In this document: in pieces, positions 6,817 to 12,916 of the stretch | How positions within the stretch are numbered: position 1 is the first letter of the stretch | Layout: the number at the start of each line of letters is the position of its first letter | NCBI GenBank assembly: GCA_035304085.1 | Contig: DATGQT010000112.1 | Location: 1 to 18,474 of the forward strand | Origin: DATGQT01 sp035304085 | Lineage (GTDB): Bacteria; Bacteroidota; Rhodothermia; Rhodothermales; Rubricoccaceae | Length of the DNA stretch: 18,474 bases | Direction of reading: 5' to 3' | Made by a program: the position numbers and the translations under genes | Notes under the pieces: generated by a model | What the model was told of the DNA's origin: nothing | The model's input: only the letters and a program-made list of their open reading frames with translations | Databases searched by the model: none

Positions 6817-6854
6817 GCGCGGGTGGACCGTGGGCGCGGCGGCTCCGTACCTTC
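6817..6854 (+). promoter_or_regulatory. Promoter-like box, copy 1 of 2
   Basis: The 5' block gcgcgggtggaccg (6817-6830) and 3' block ggctccgtaccttc (6841-6854) are identical to those at 7383-7420, with a 10-base divergent middle in both. Inside are TGGACC (6824-6829) and TACCTT (6848-6853) with an 18-base spacer, a fair match to a housekeeping promoter. The -10 is 24 bases before the ATG at 6878. Confidence 0.55.
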
Positions 6855-6877
6855 TGTTTTCTTGCCGTACTGCTCTT

Positions 6878-7354
6878 ATGGACACGTTCTGGCCCCTCCT
6901 CGTCCAGTGGCTCCACATCCTGGCCGGCGTCGTGTGGGTCGGCGGCTACGCGTTCGTGTCGCTGGCCCTGTGGCCGGCGCTGCTCCACCGGCCCGCCCCC
7001 GAGGCGCGCGCCCTCTTCGACGCGCTCGCCCGGCCCATCGGCATCCTCATGGGCACGTCGGCGCAGGCCGCGTTCTGGCTGGGGCTGCTGCGGGGGACCG
7101 TGTTCGGGCCCGTGCGCTCGTTCGCCGCCCTCTTCGGGACCCCGTATGGCCGGACGTTCGCGGCGGCCATCGTCCTCACGGTCGCCGCCGTGGTGTACGG
7201 CGCCACGTCGGGCCGGCGTCTGGAGGCGCGGGTGTGGGACGGCGACGCGTGGCGGCCGGGCGCGGCCCGCTACCTCCGCAGAAGCAGCGGGATCATGCTC
7301 GCCCTCCTGGGCGCCATCGTGGCGTGCATGGTGCTCATGCGGTTCGGCCTCTGA
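6878..7354 (+). CDS. Four-span membrane protein, CopD/DUF2269-like
   Basis: The 158-residue protein has four hydrophobic segments: about 3-33 (with LVQWLHILAGVVWVGG), 48-72, 90-110 and 135-156. The HILxxVVWVGG pattern in TM1 resembles CopD-type and related small integral membrane proteins, where a TM1 His can bind metal or heme, but this is resemblance only. The ATG at 6878 was chosen over an upstream GTG at 6830 because the -10-like TACCTT (6848-6853) would fall inside the longer frame and the short form begins cleanly with a membrane segment. It is probably transcribed alone, since yebC has its own copy of the same promoter box. Confidence 0.75.
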   Translation: MDTFWPLLVQWLHILAGVVWVGGYAFVSLALWPALLHRPAPEARALFDALARPIGILMGTSAQAAFWLGLLRGTVFGPVRSFAALFGTPYGRTFAAAIVLTVAAVVYGATSGRRLEARVWDGDAWRPGAARYLRRSSGIMLALLGAIVACMVLMRFGL

Positions 7355-7382
7355 GCCCGAAGCAGAGCCCGTCCGCGAAGAA

Positions 7383-7420
7383 GCGCGGGTGGACCGGGCG
7401 CGCGAGGGCTCCGTACCTTC
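7383..7420 (+). promoter_or_regulatory. Promoter-like box, copy 2 of 2
   Basis: This has the same conserved blocks and spacing as 6817-6854: gcgcgggtggaccg at 7383-7396 and ggctccgtaccttc at 7407-7420. The -10-like TACCTT ends 71 bases before the yebC ATG, leaving a longer leader than for copy 1. The middle 10 bases differ between copies, as expected for a promoter spacer. Confidence 0.55.
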
Positions 7421-7490
7421 GGCGCCGCCCGTTTTCCCGTTTCCAAGGCCGCTCCCGCTGAAGCCGGGACGCCCCAGACACACGCCTCCG

Positions 7491-8213
7491 ATGGGACGCA
7501 TCTTCGAAGTCCGCAAGGCCACCATGTTCGCCCGGTGGGACCGCATGGCGAAGCAGTTCGCCCGCATCGGGAAGGACATCGTCATCGCCGTGAAGGCCGG
7601 CGGCCCGGACCCCGACAACAACCCCGCGCTCCGCCGCGTCCTCCAGAACGCGAAGAGCGTGAACATGCCGAAGGACAAGATCGAGGCCGCCATCAAGCGC
7701 GCGCAGGGCCGCGACATGGCGGACTACGAGGAGGTCCTCTACGAGGCCTACGGCCCCCACGGCGTCCCCATCCTCATCGAGGCCGCCACGGACAACCCCA
7801 CCCGCACCGTCGCCAACATCCGCGCCGCGCTCAACCGCGGCAACGGCACCCTCGGCACCTCCGGCAGCGTCGCGTTCCAGTTCCAGAAGATGGGCGTCTT
7901 CAAGCTCAGCCCCGAGGGCATCGACCAGGACGAGCTCGAGCTCGACCTCATCGACCACGGCCTCGAGGAGATGGGCGAGAGCGAGACCGACGAGGGCGCG
8001 CCCGTCCTCGTCGTCCGCGTCCCCTTCACCGAGTTCGGCGCGATGCAGAAGGCGCTGGAGGACCGCGGCCTCACCCCCCTCAGCGCCGAGGTCGAGTGGA
8101 TCCCCATGGCGACGACGACGCTGCCGGAGGAGCAGGCGGAGGAGGTCCTCAAGCTCATCGACCGGCTGGAGCAGGACGAGGACGTCCAGAAGGTCTTCCA
8201 CAACCTCGCCTGA
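7491..8213 (+). CDS. yebC: YebC/PmpR (TACO1) family protein
   Basis: The 240-residue protein opens MGRIFEVRKATMFARWDRMAK and continues with KDIVIAVKAGGPDPDNNPALR (about 28-48), NMPKDKIEAAIKRA (about 59-72), YEAYGPHGVPILIEAATDNPTRTVANIR (about 84-111) and GTSGSVAFQF, all hallmarks of the family at the usual length. The family was long annotated as transcriptional regulators; more recent work links it to translation, including relief of ribosome stalling. It acts in the cytoplasm. The promoter-like box at 7383-7420 lies upstream, and an FKBP follows 63 bases downstream. Confidence 0.96.
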   Translation: MGRIFEVRKATMFARWDRMAKQFARIGKDIVIAVKAGGPDPDNNPALRRVLQNAKSVNMPKDKIEAAIKRAQGRDMADYEEVLYEAYGPHGVPILIEAATDNPTRTVANIRAALNRGNGTLGTSGSVAFQFQKMGVFKLSPEGIDQDELELDLIDHGLEEMGESETDEGAPVLVVRVPFTEFGAMQKALEDRGLTPLSAEVEWIPMATTTLPEEQAEEVLKLIDRLEQDEDVQKVFHNLA

Positions 8214-8214
8214 C

Positions 8215-8238
8215 GGCGGCGGCAACCTTCCCGCCGCC
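8215..8238 (+). other. GC-rich hairpin between yebC and the FKBP gene
   Basis: ggcggcgg (8215-8222) and ccgccgcc (8231-8238) form a perfect 8-bp stem with an 8-nt loop, beginning 2 bases after the yebC stop. There is no T tract, so it is not a canonical terminator; it may partly attenuate or protect the mRNA, or be chance in GC-rich DNA. Confidence 0.3.
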
Positions 8239-8276
8239 CCCGCGTGCCACCCCTCGTTCCTCCAACCCCCTCCCCC

Positions 8277-8717
8277 ATGGCCACTGCCCAGCCCGGCGAC
8301 ACCATCCGCCTCCACTACACCGGCCGCCTCCGCGACGGCTCCGTCTTCGACTCGTCCGAGGGCGGCGAGCCGCTCGCGTTCACCCTCGGCGAAGGCGAGG
8401 TGATCCCGGGCTTCGAGCGCGGCGTGGTCGGGATGGCCGAGGGGGAGGCGCGCACCATCGAGGTCCCGGCCAACGAGGCCTACGGCGACTACCGCGCCGA
8501 GCTCCAGGTGGCGGTGGACCGCCGCCAGCTCCCGCCGGGGCTCGAGCCCGAGGTCGGCCAGCGCCTCCAGGTCGGCATGGAAGACGGCGGCACCCTCGAG
8601 GTCGTCGTCACCGAGGTCGGCGACGACACCGTCACGCTCGACGCGAACCACCCCCTCGCAGGCGAGGACCTCGTCTTCGACGTGTCGCTCGTGGAGGTCC
8701 GTCGGGGCCGCCGCTGA
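8277..8717 (+). CDS. FKBP-type peptidyl-prolyl cis-trans isomerase, SlyD-like
   Basis: The 146-residue protein has the split SlyD architecture: an FKBP half at about 1-65 (IRLHYTGRLRDGSVFDSS and GEGEVIPGFERGVVGM), an insert-in-flap chaperone domain at about 66-118, and a closing strand with LDANHPLAGEDLVFDVSLVEV (about 121-141). It should catalyse prolyl isomerisation and bind folding intermediates in the cytoplasm. The His/Cys-rich metal-binding tail of E. coli SlyD is absent; it ends in VRRGRR. The ATG at 8277 begins the FKBP fold directly, whereas an in-frame GTG at 8244 would add only a proline-rich stretch. It may be co-transcribed with yebC. Confidence 0.94.
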   Translation: MATAQPGDTIRLHYTGRLRDGSVFDSSEGGEPLAFTLGEGEVIPGFERGVVGMAEGEARTIEVPANEAYGDYRAELQVAVDRRQLPPGLEPEVGQRLQVGMEDGGTLEVVVTEVGDDTVTLDANHPLAGEDLVFDVSLVEVRRGRR

Positions 8718-8751
8718 GCCCGCCCGCGCGTGACCGCGGAGCCCGCACGGG

Positions 8752-9930
8752 TCAGCGCAGGGCCGGCTCGGCGAGGGGGGCGAAGAGCCGCTCGCGCGGG
8801 GCGCCCCGCATGGCGGCGCCGAGGGCGCCGGCCAGCACCGTCAGCAGCAGGCCCGTGTGGACGTTCCGCTCCAGCCGGTCGGCCGCCTCCTCGATCAGCC
8901 GCACCATCGCCTCCAGCCGCGCCTCCGGCAGCTTCTCGACGAAGTTGCGCACGGCCTCGGCCTGGTCCACGTTCACGAGGGGGGCCCCCTCGCCGGCCGT
9001 CCGGTAGAGCACGAGGTCGCGCACCCACCCGAGCATGAGGCCGAGGAGCTGCTTGACCGGCTCGCGCCCCATCCGCCCGACCTGCTCGACGAGCGGGGCG
9101 ACCTTGGCCGGGTCGCCCGTGTAGGCGATGCGGACGAACTGGAGGGCGAGGGCGCGGCGCTCGGCCAGTTCCTCGTTCTCCAGCAGCGCGAGGGCGCGGG
9201 TGTAGGAGCCGTCGGCCATCCGCGCCAGGAACGCCGCCCGCCCCGCCTCGACGCCCTCCCGCGCCGCGAGCGCGGCCTCGACGGCCTCGGCCGGGAGCGG
9301 GTCGAACCGGAGCCGCTGGCACCGCGAGAGGATCGTCGGCAGCATGGCGTCGGGCCGCTCGGCCGTGAGCACGAGGACCGTCCGCTCGGGCGGCTCCTCG
9401 AGCACTTTGAGGAAAGCGTTGGCCGAGGCCGTGTTCATCCGGTCGGCGTCGAGGAGGACGCCGACGGTGTGGCGCCCCTCCCCCGGCACGAACCGGAGGT
9501 CGTGCATGATCTCGCGGATGCGCTCGACCTGGTAGATCACCTGCTTCCCAGAGGTCCCGCCGGCCTCCTGGAGCGAGGGGCGCCGCTGGAAGTCGACCAG
9601 CTCGTAGGGGTTCTGGTGGAGGAGGCGGAGGCGCTCGGCGACGTCCTCGGTAGCGGCGTCGGCAGGCTGGGGGAGGTAGACGCGGACGTCCGGGTGGAGG
9701 CCGCGGACGGCCTTGGTGCAGGGGAGGCACCGGCCGCAGGCGGCGTCGGGCGGGGCGTTCTTGCCGCGCGCCTCGCACTGGAGCGCCTGCGCGAACGCGA
9801 GGGCGGCGGCGCGCTTGCCCGTGCCGTCGGGGCCGTGGAAGAGGTAGGCCTGGGCGACGCGCCCGCTCGCGAGCGCCCGAGAGAGCACGCCGGCGACGCG
9901 CTCCTGCCCGATGACGGAATCCCAGGACAT
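8752..9930 (-). CDS. holB: DNA polymerase III clamp-loader subunit delta-prime
   Basis: The 392-residue AAA+ protein begins MSWDSVIGQERV and has a P-loop GPDGTGKR (33-40), a four-Cys zinc module (C52, C65, C68, C71), Walker B-like LLDADRMN (159-166), NAFLKVLEEPPERT (171-184) and the SRC arginine-finger motif (202-204). This is the replicative clamp-loader subunit that helps open the sliding clamp. The final P-loop position is Arg rather than Thr/Ser, so this subunit may not hydrolyse ATP, as in other delta-prime proteins; DnaX, by contrast, has GKT/GKS. The start at 9930 was chosen because the frame above it begins at TTG and includes the TAGCTT box. The region after about 205 is the collar domain. 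Confidence 0.93.
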   Translation of the reverse strand: MSWDSVIGQERVAGVLSRALASGRVAQAYLFHGPDGTGKRAAALAFAQALQCEARGKNAPPDAACGRCLPCTKAVRGLHPDVRVYLPQPADAATEDVAERLRLLHQNPYELVDFQRRPSLQEAGGTSGKQVIYQVERIREIMHDLRFVPGEGRHTVGVLLDADRMNTASANAFLKVLEEPPERTVLVLTAERPDAMLPTILSRCQRLRFDPLPAEAVEAALAAREGVEAGRAAFLARMADGSYTRALALLENEELAERRALALQFVRIAYTGDPAKVAPLVEQVGRMGREPVKQLLGLMLGWVRDLVLYRTAGEGAPLVNVDQAEAVRNFVEKLPEARLEAMVRLIEEAADRLERNVHTGLLLTVLAGALGAAMRGAPRERLFAPLAEPALR

Positions 9931-9968
9931 GGAGGGTGACGAAGGGCGGAGGTCGGGTGAAGGGCCGG

Positions 9969-9974
9969 AAGCTA
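9969..9974 (-). promoter_or_regulatory. Possible -10 box (TAGCTT) for holB
   Basis: The minus strand reads CCGTAGCTTCC 38 bases upstream of the holB ATG and about 15 bases downstream of the T tract of the tRNA terminator. The same box recurs upstream of ggt and the 14312-14536 gene. There is no clear -35. Confidence 0.4.
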
Positions 9975-9989
9975 CGGCCGCCTCCAACC

Positions 9990-10027
9990 AAAAAACGCCC
10001 GCCTCGACGGGAAAGCCGAGGCGGGCG
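9990..10027 (-). terminator. Rho-independent terminator after tRNA-Met
   Basis: On the minus strand an 11-bp perfect stem (10017-10027 with 9996-10006) with a 10-nt loop is followed by six T residues (9990-9995). It begins 4 bases past the tRNA 3' end and is the clearest terminator in the window. Confidence 0.93.
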
Positions 10028-10031
10028 TGGG

Positions 10032-10105
10032 TGGCGCGGGGGAGACTTGAACTCCCGACCTTCGGGTTATGAATCCGACGCTCTGACCAGCTGAGCTACC
10101 GCGCC
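10032..10105 (-). tRNA. tRNA-Met (anticodon CAT), probably elongator
   Basis: The minus strand folds as a full cloverleaf: acceptor GGCGCGG/CCGCGCC, D arm GCTC/GAGC, anticodon stem TCGGA/CCCGA around loop TTCATAA (one weak pair), a 5-nt variable loop, T stem GGGAG/CTCCC with loop TTCAAGT, and discriminator A. The anticodon is CAT. A normal G1-C72 pair and no GGG/CCC run in the anticodon stem argue against initiator tRNA. A tRNA-Ile2 (lysidine-modified CAT) cannot be fully excluded. CCA is not encoded: the next bases are CCC. It could be transcribed with the gene at 10139-10582, 33 bases upstream. Confidence 0.96.
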
Positions 10106-10115
10106 ACGGCGGGCG

Positions 10116-10142
10116 TCCAGGTTACAGCGGCATCCAGGTTAC
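10116..10142. repeat. Direct repeat tccaggttac, 17 bp apart
   Basis: tccaggttac occurs at 10116-10125 and 10133-10142, between the tRNA 5' end and the stop of the upstream minus-strand gene (the second copy overlaps that stop, TAA at 10139-10141). The 17-bp period equals that of the 2672-2742 element, but no inverted partner is visible. Confidence 0.5.
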
Positions 10143-10582
10143 GATGCCGGGCCGCCCTCGGGCAAGGCGGTTCTGTGGAGAGTGCTGGAGTTCGTGCCGC
10201 TCCTGGAGCGGGCTCCCCGCCGCCGCGCGATCTCCTCGCGCCAGGCGCGCGTGAGGTGGGCGTAGTCGAGCGCCTCGGCGGCCTCGCCGAGGCCCTGCCG
10301 GGCGTGGAAGCCGAGGTCCACCGGCGAGACGAACGCGATCCGGGCGCTGGAGCCGTCGAAGACGCGGGCGCGGAAGAGGCCGAGGCGGAAGTCGCCGTGG
10401 AGCTGCCCCAGCACGCACGCCTGCCCGTCGGACAGCGCGAGGTCGCGGGGGCGGACGCGCGCGTGCCAGCCGGGGTCGGTCCCGTCGAGGAAGGCGGCGC
10501 CGCGGGCAGCCCGCGCGCGGGCGTCCGCCAGCGTGACGGGGCGCGGGCGGCGGGCAGCGAGGCGGGCGAGCGTGCGGAGCAT
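10139..10582 (-). CDS. Conserved hypothetical protein, VLGQLxGxF-type
   Basis: The 147-residue protein has a core of ARARAARGAAFLDGTDPGWHARVRP (about 22-46), DLALSDGQACVLGQLHGDFRLGL (about 47-69) and a segment GFHARQGLGEAAEALDYAHLTRAWREEI (about 91-118). The 'GAxFLDxxxPGWxxRV ... CVLGQLxGxF' pattern resembles small hypothetical proteins I recall mainly from actinobacteria and their phages, whose function is unknown. After about 120 the sequence is basic and probably disordered. The start at 10582 is the first ATG that keeps the family core. It is divergent from the 10700 gene and upstream of tRNA-Met. Confidence 0.75.
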   Translation of the reverse strand: MLRTLARLAARRPRPVTLADARARAARGAAFLDGTDPGWHARVRPRDLALSDGQACVLGQLHGDFRLGLFRARVFDGSSARIAFVSPVDLGFHARQGLGEAAEALDYAHLTRAWREEIARRRGARSRSGTNSSTLHRTALPEGGPAS

Positions 10583-10699
10583 CGGCGGCGGGTGAGGCCG
10601 GGGAGGGGGTCAACCCGCCCCTGGCCGGCCCGTTCCCCGACGGGAGAGGAGCAACTTCCGCCGCGTGCATGAGTCGAGGAAGCCCGATCCTCCTGCCCC

Positions 10700-11455
10700 A
10701 TGCGCAAGCCGGCCGTCCTCCTCCTCGCCCTCATCGCCTTCGGCGCCTGTGCGCCCCGCCCCGTCACCCTCGCCGAGGCGCTCGGCCTCCCGCCCCTGGA
10801 GATGGTCGCCGTCGCGGGCGGCGCCTTCGAGATGGGCGACGTGTTCGAGGGCGCCGACGAGGACGCCACGCCCGTCCACGCCGTCACCGTCGGCGACTTC
10901 CGCCTCGGCCGCTTCGAGGTGACGGCCGAGGCCTTCGCCGCCTTCGCCCGCGCCGCCGGCCGCACGAGCGTCGAGGCCCTCGACGGCGAGCCGCTCCCCG
11001 CCACCGGGGTCACGTGGGACGACGCGGTGGCCTTCTGCGCCGCCTACGGCTACCGGCTGCCGACGGAGGCCGAGTGGGAGTACGCGGCGCGCGAGGGCGG
11101 CCGGCCCATCCGCTACGCCGGCACCTCCGACCCCGACAGCCTCCGCCTCTTCGCCTGGGTGGCCGACGACACCGCGTCCGGCCCGTACCCCGCCGGCCGG
11201 AAGCGCCCCAACGCGCTCGGCCTCTACGACATGAGCGGCAACGTGGCCGAGTGGGTCGGCGCGTTCTACCAGTTCTACCCCGCGCCCGGCGCCGAGCCCG
11301 AGCGGCACGACATGGAGGCGCTCGCCATGCGGATCGCCCGCGGCGGCTCGATCTATCAGGAGCCCGACTTCGCGCAGACGTTCCGGCGCATGGGCACCCT
11401 CCGCGACCTCGCCGCCAGCGACCTCGGCTTCCGCTGCGCGGCGGACGCGGAGTAG
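10700..11455 (+). CDS. Formylglycine-generating-enzyme-like (SUMF1/FGE-sulfatase domain) lipoprotein
   Basis: The 251-residue protein begins with a signal peptide ending in lipobox FGAC (Cys17), so it should be membrane-anchored outside the cytoplasm. The FGE-sulfatase fold is clear: VAGGAFEMGD (38-47), RLPTEAEWEYAAR (119-131), ALGLYDMSGNVAEWV (172-186), RGGS (214-217) and LGFRCAA (242-248). True FGEs use a Cys pair in the segment between RGGS and GFRCA; here that stretch (about 218-235) has none, and the only cysteines are 17, 113 and 246. It is therefore probably not a sulfatase-activating enzyme, and may be a binding or other FGE-fold protein. Expression may be separate from the next gene, 68 bases downstream. 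Confidence 0.9.
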   Translation: MRKPAVLLLALIAFGACAPRPVTLAEALGLPPLEMVAVAGGAFEMGDVFEGADEDATPVHAVTVGDFRLGRFEVTAEAFAAFARAAGRTSVEALDGEPLPATGVTWDDAVAFCAAYGYRLPTEAEWEYAAREGGRPIRYAGTSDPDSLRLFAWVADDTASGPYPAGRKRPNALGLYDMSGNVAEWVGAFYQFYPAPGAEPERHDMEALAMRIARGGSIYQEPDFAQTFRRMGTLRDLAASDLGFRCAADAE

Positions 11456-11523
11456 GCGCTCATCGAACCTCGCTCGCCTCGCGCTCGTTCATGAGGGGCC
11501 CTTCTCAACCGCCCCTCCCTGCG

Positions 11524-12336
11524 ATGGAACCCCTCGTCGCGATCACGCGCGGGGACGGCCCCCTCGTCGCCGCGGCCCTGCACGCCGGCCACGCCGTCCG
11601 CCCCGACCTCCTCCCCCACCTCGCGCTCGCCGACGACGAGCGCCTGCGCGAGGAGGACCCGTTCACCGAGCACCTCGCCACCGTCGCGCCGACGCGGATC
11701 GTCGGGCTGCGGTCGCGGTTCGAGGTGGACCTCGACCGCCCGCCCGAGCACGCCGTCTACCGCACGCCCGAGGAAGCCTGGGGCCTGACGGTGTGGAAGG
11801 ACGGCGTGCCGGAGACCGTCTTCGAGGCGTCGCGGGAGGCGTACCGCGCGGCGTACGCCGAGATCGAGGCGGTCCTGGCGGAGAAGGTCGCGCGCTACGG
11901 CTCCGTCGTCGTCTTCGACGTCCACGCGTACAACCACCGCCGCGAGGGGCCGGACGGGCCGTTCGCGCAGGAGGAGGAGAACCCCGAGGTCGACGTCGGC
12001 ACCGGCTCGCTGGACCGAGCGCGGTGGGGGCCGCTCGTGGACCGGTTCGTCCGCGAGCTGCGCGTGGCGGGCGAGGCCACGGCCCTCCGCTTCGGCCTCG
12101 ACGTGCGCGAGAACGTCCGCTTCCGGGGCGGCTACTTCGCAGAGTGGGCCCACGCGCGCTTCGCGGACCGCGCCTGCGTCCTCGCCCTCGCGTTCAAGAA
12201 GACGTTCATGGACGAGTGGACGGGCGGCCTCTACGACGAGCACCTCGACGCCCTCCGCGCCGCCCTCGCCCTGACGGTGCCGGGGGTGCTGGAGGAGCGC
12301 GCGCGCCTGACGCCCACGGCCGCTGCGGAGGCGTGA
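11524..12336 (+). CDS. N-formylglutamate amidohydrolase family protein
   Basis: The 270-residue protein matches the FGase family: LHAGHAVRP (19-27), an active-site-like FEVDLDRP (66-73), VVVFDVHAYNHRR (128-140) and GLDVRENVRFRGGYFAEW (191-208) with metal- and substrate-binding type His, Asp and Arg. In histidine catabolism such enzymes release glutamate from N-formylglutamate, but many homologues are unassigned and no hut genes are nearby. ATG 11524 was preferred over the in-frame ATG 11491, which adds only MRGPSQPPLPA. The substrate is uncertain; the family is well supported. It converges on the GNAT gene at 12393. Confidence 0.85.
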   Translation: MEPLVAITRGDGPLVAAALHAGHAVRPDLLPHLALADDERLREEDPFTEHLATVAPTRIVGLRSRFEVDLDRPPEHAVYRTPEEAWGLTVWKDGVPETVFEASREAYRAAYAEIEAVLAEKVARYGSVVVFDVHAYNHRREGPDGPFAQEEENPEVDVGTGSLDRARWGPLVDRFVRELRVAGEATALRFGLDVRENVRFRGGYFAEWAHARFADRACVLALAFKKTFMDEWTGGLYDEHLDALRAALALTVPGVLEERARLTPTAAAEA

Positions 12337-12341
12337 CGGAG

Positions 12342-12361
12342 GTGCCGGCCTTCCCCGGCAC
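12342..12361. other. Short hairpin between convergent genes
   Basis: gtgccgg (12342-12348) and ccggcac (12355-12361) form a 7-bp stem with a 6-nt loop, 5 bases after the amidohydrolase stop. No T tract follows on either strand. It could serve as a weak bidirectional transcript end; chance is possible. Confidence 0.3.
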
Positions 12362-12392
12362 ACCGCCCGGCCTCACGCGGCGCCGACACGCG

Positions 12393-12914
12393 CTACGATC
12401 CTCGGGCGTCCGGCGGGGGACGCTCCAGCAGGTACCGCAGGACCACGTCGTCGGGCGCCCACTTCGCGAACGGGTTCTTCTCCCGCCCGACGAGACGGAA
12501 GCCCGCCTTCTCCAGCACGCGCGCCGACGACGGGTTGCGGGCGAGGGTGTGGGCCGTGATCCGCGCGAGCCCCAGCGCCTCGAACCCGAACGCGGCGACG
12601 AGGCGGGCGGCCTCCGTGGCGTAGCCGCGTCCCCAGAACGGGACGCCGATCCAGTATCCGAGCTCGGCCTGCCCGTCGTGCACCTCCTTCAGCCCGCACG
12701 CCCCGACGAGCGTGTCGCCTGCGAGGACGGCGAAGCTGTAGGCGGTCCCCTCGGCGCGCGCCGCCTCCGCGTCGGCGGCGTAGTGCGCGGCGCCGTCGGG
12801 CGGGTAGGGGTCGGGGAGCAGCGTCGTCGCGGCGATGCGGGGGTCGGCGGCGAGGCGCTGCACGGCCGGCGCGTGGCGCCGCGCGAGCGGCTCGATGCGG
12901 ACGGCCGGCGTCAT
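12393..12914 (-). CDS. GNAT-family N-acetyltransferase (RimJ/RimL-like)
   Basis: The 173-residue protein has the GNAT acetyl-CoA-binding motif GRGYATEAARLVAAFGFEALG (95-115), then the typical LARITAHTLARNPSSARVLEKAGFR (116-140), plus ELGYWIGVPFWG (84-95), as in RimJ/RimL-type Nalpha- or ribosomal-protein acetyltransferases (Acetyltransf_3). The acceptor cannot be told from sequence. ATG 12914 lies 2 bases after the upstream gene's TGA (TGACGATG), indicating an operon with the T9SS protein gene at 12917-14227 and probable translational coupling. Confidence 0.93.
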   Translation of the reverse strand: MTPAVRIEPLARRHAPAVQRLAADPRIAATTLLPDPYPPDGAAHYAADAEAARAEGTAYSFAVLAGDTLVGACGLKEVHDGQAELGYWIGVPFWGRGYATEAARLVAAFGFEALGLARITAHTLARNPSSARVLEKAGFRLVGREKNPFAKWAPDDVVLRYLLERPPPDARGS

Positions 12915-12916
12915 CG

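Noticed and set aside
8215..8238. Terminator after yebC
   Set aside because: The stem is perfect but lacks a T tract, so it is listed only as a hairpin.
10032..10142. tRNA-associated integration (att) site of an island
   Set aside because: No integrase and no duplicated tRNA 3' end is visible; the nearby direct repeat does not match the tRNA sequence.
11456..11523. Possible terminator or repeat in the gap before the amidohydrolase gene
   Set aside because: The ctcgctcgcctcgcgctcg stretch is locally repetitive but forms no stable stem with a T tract; likely low-complexity GC sequence.
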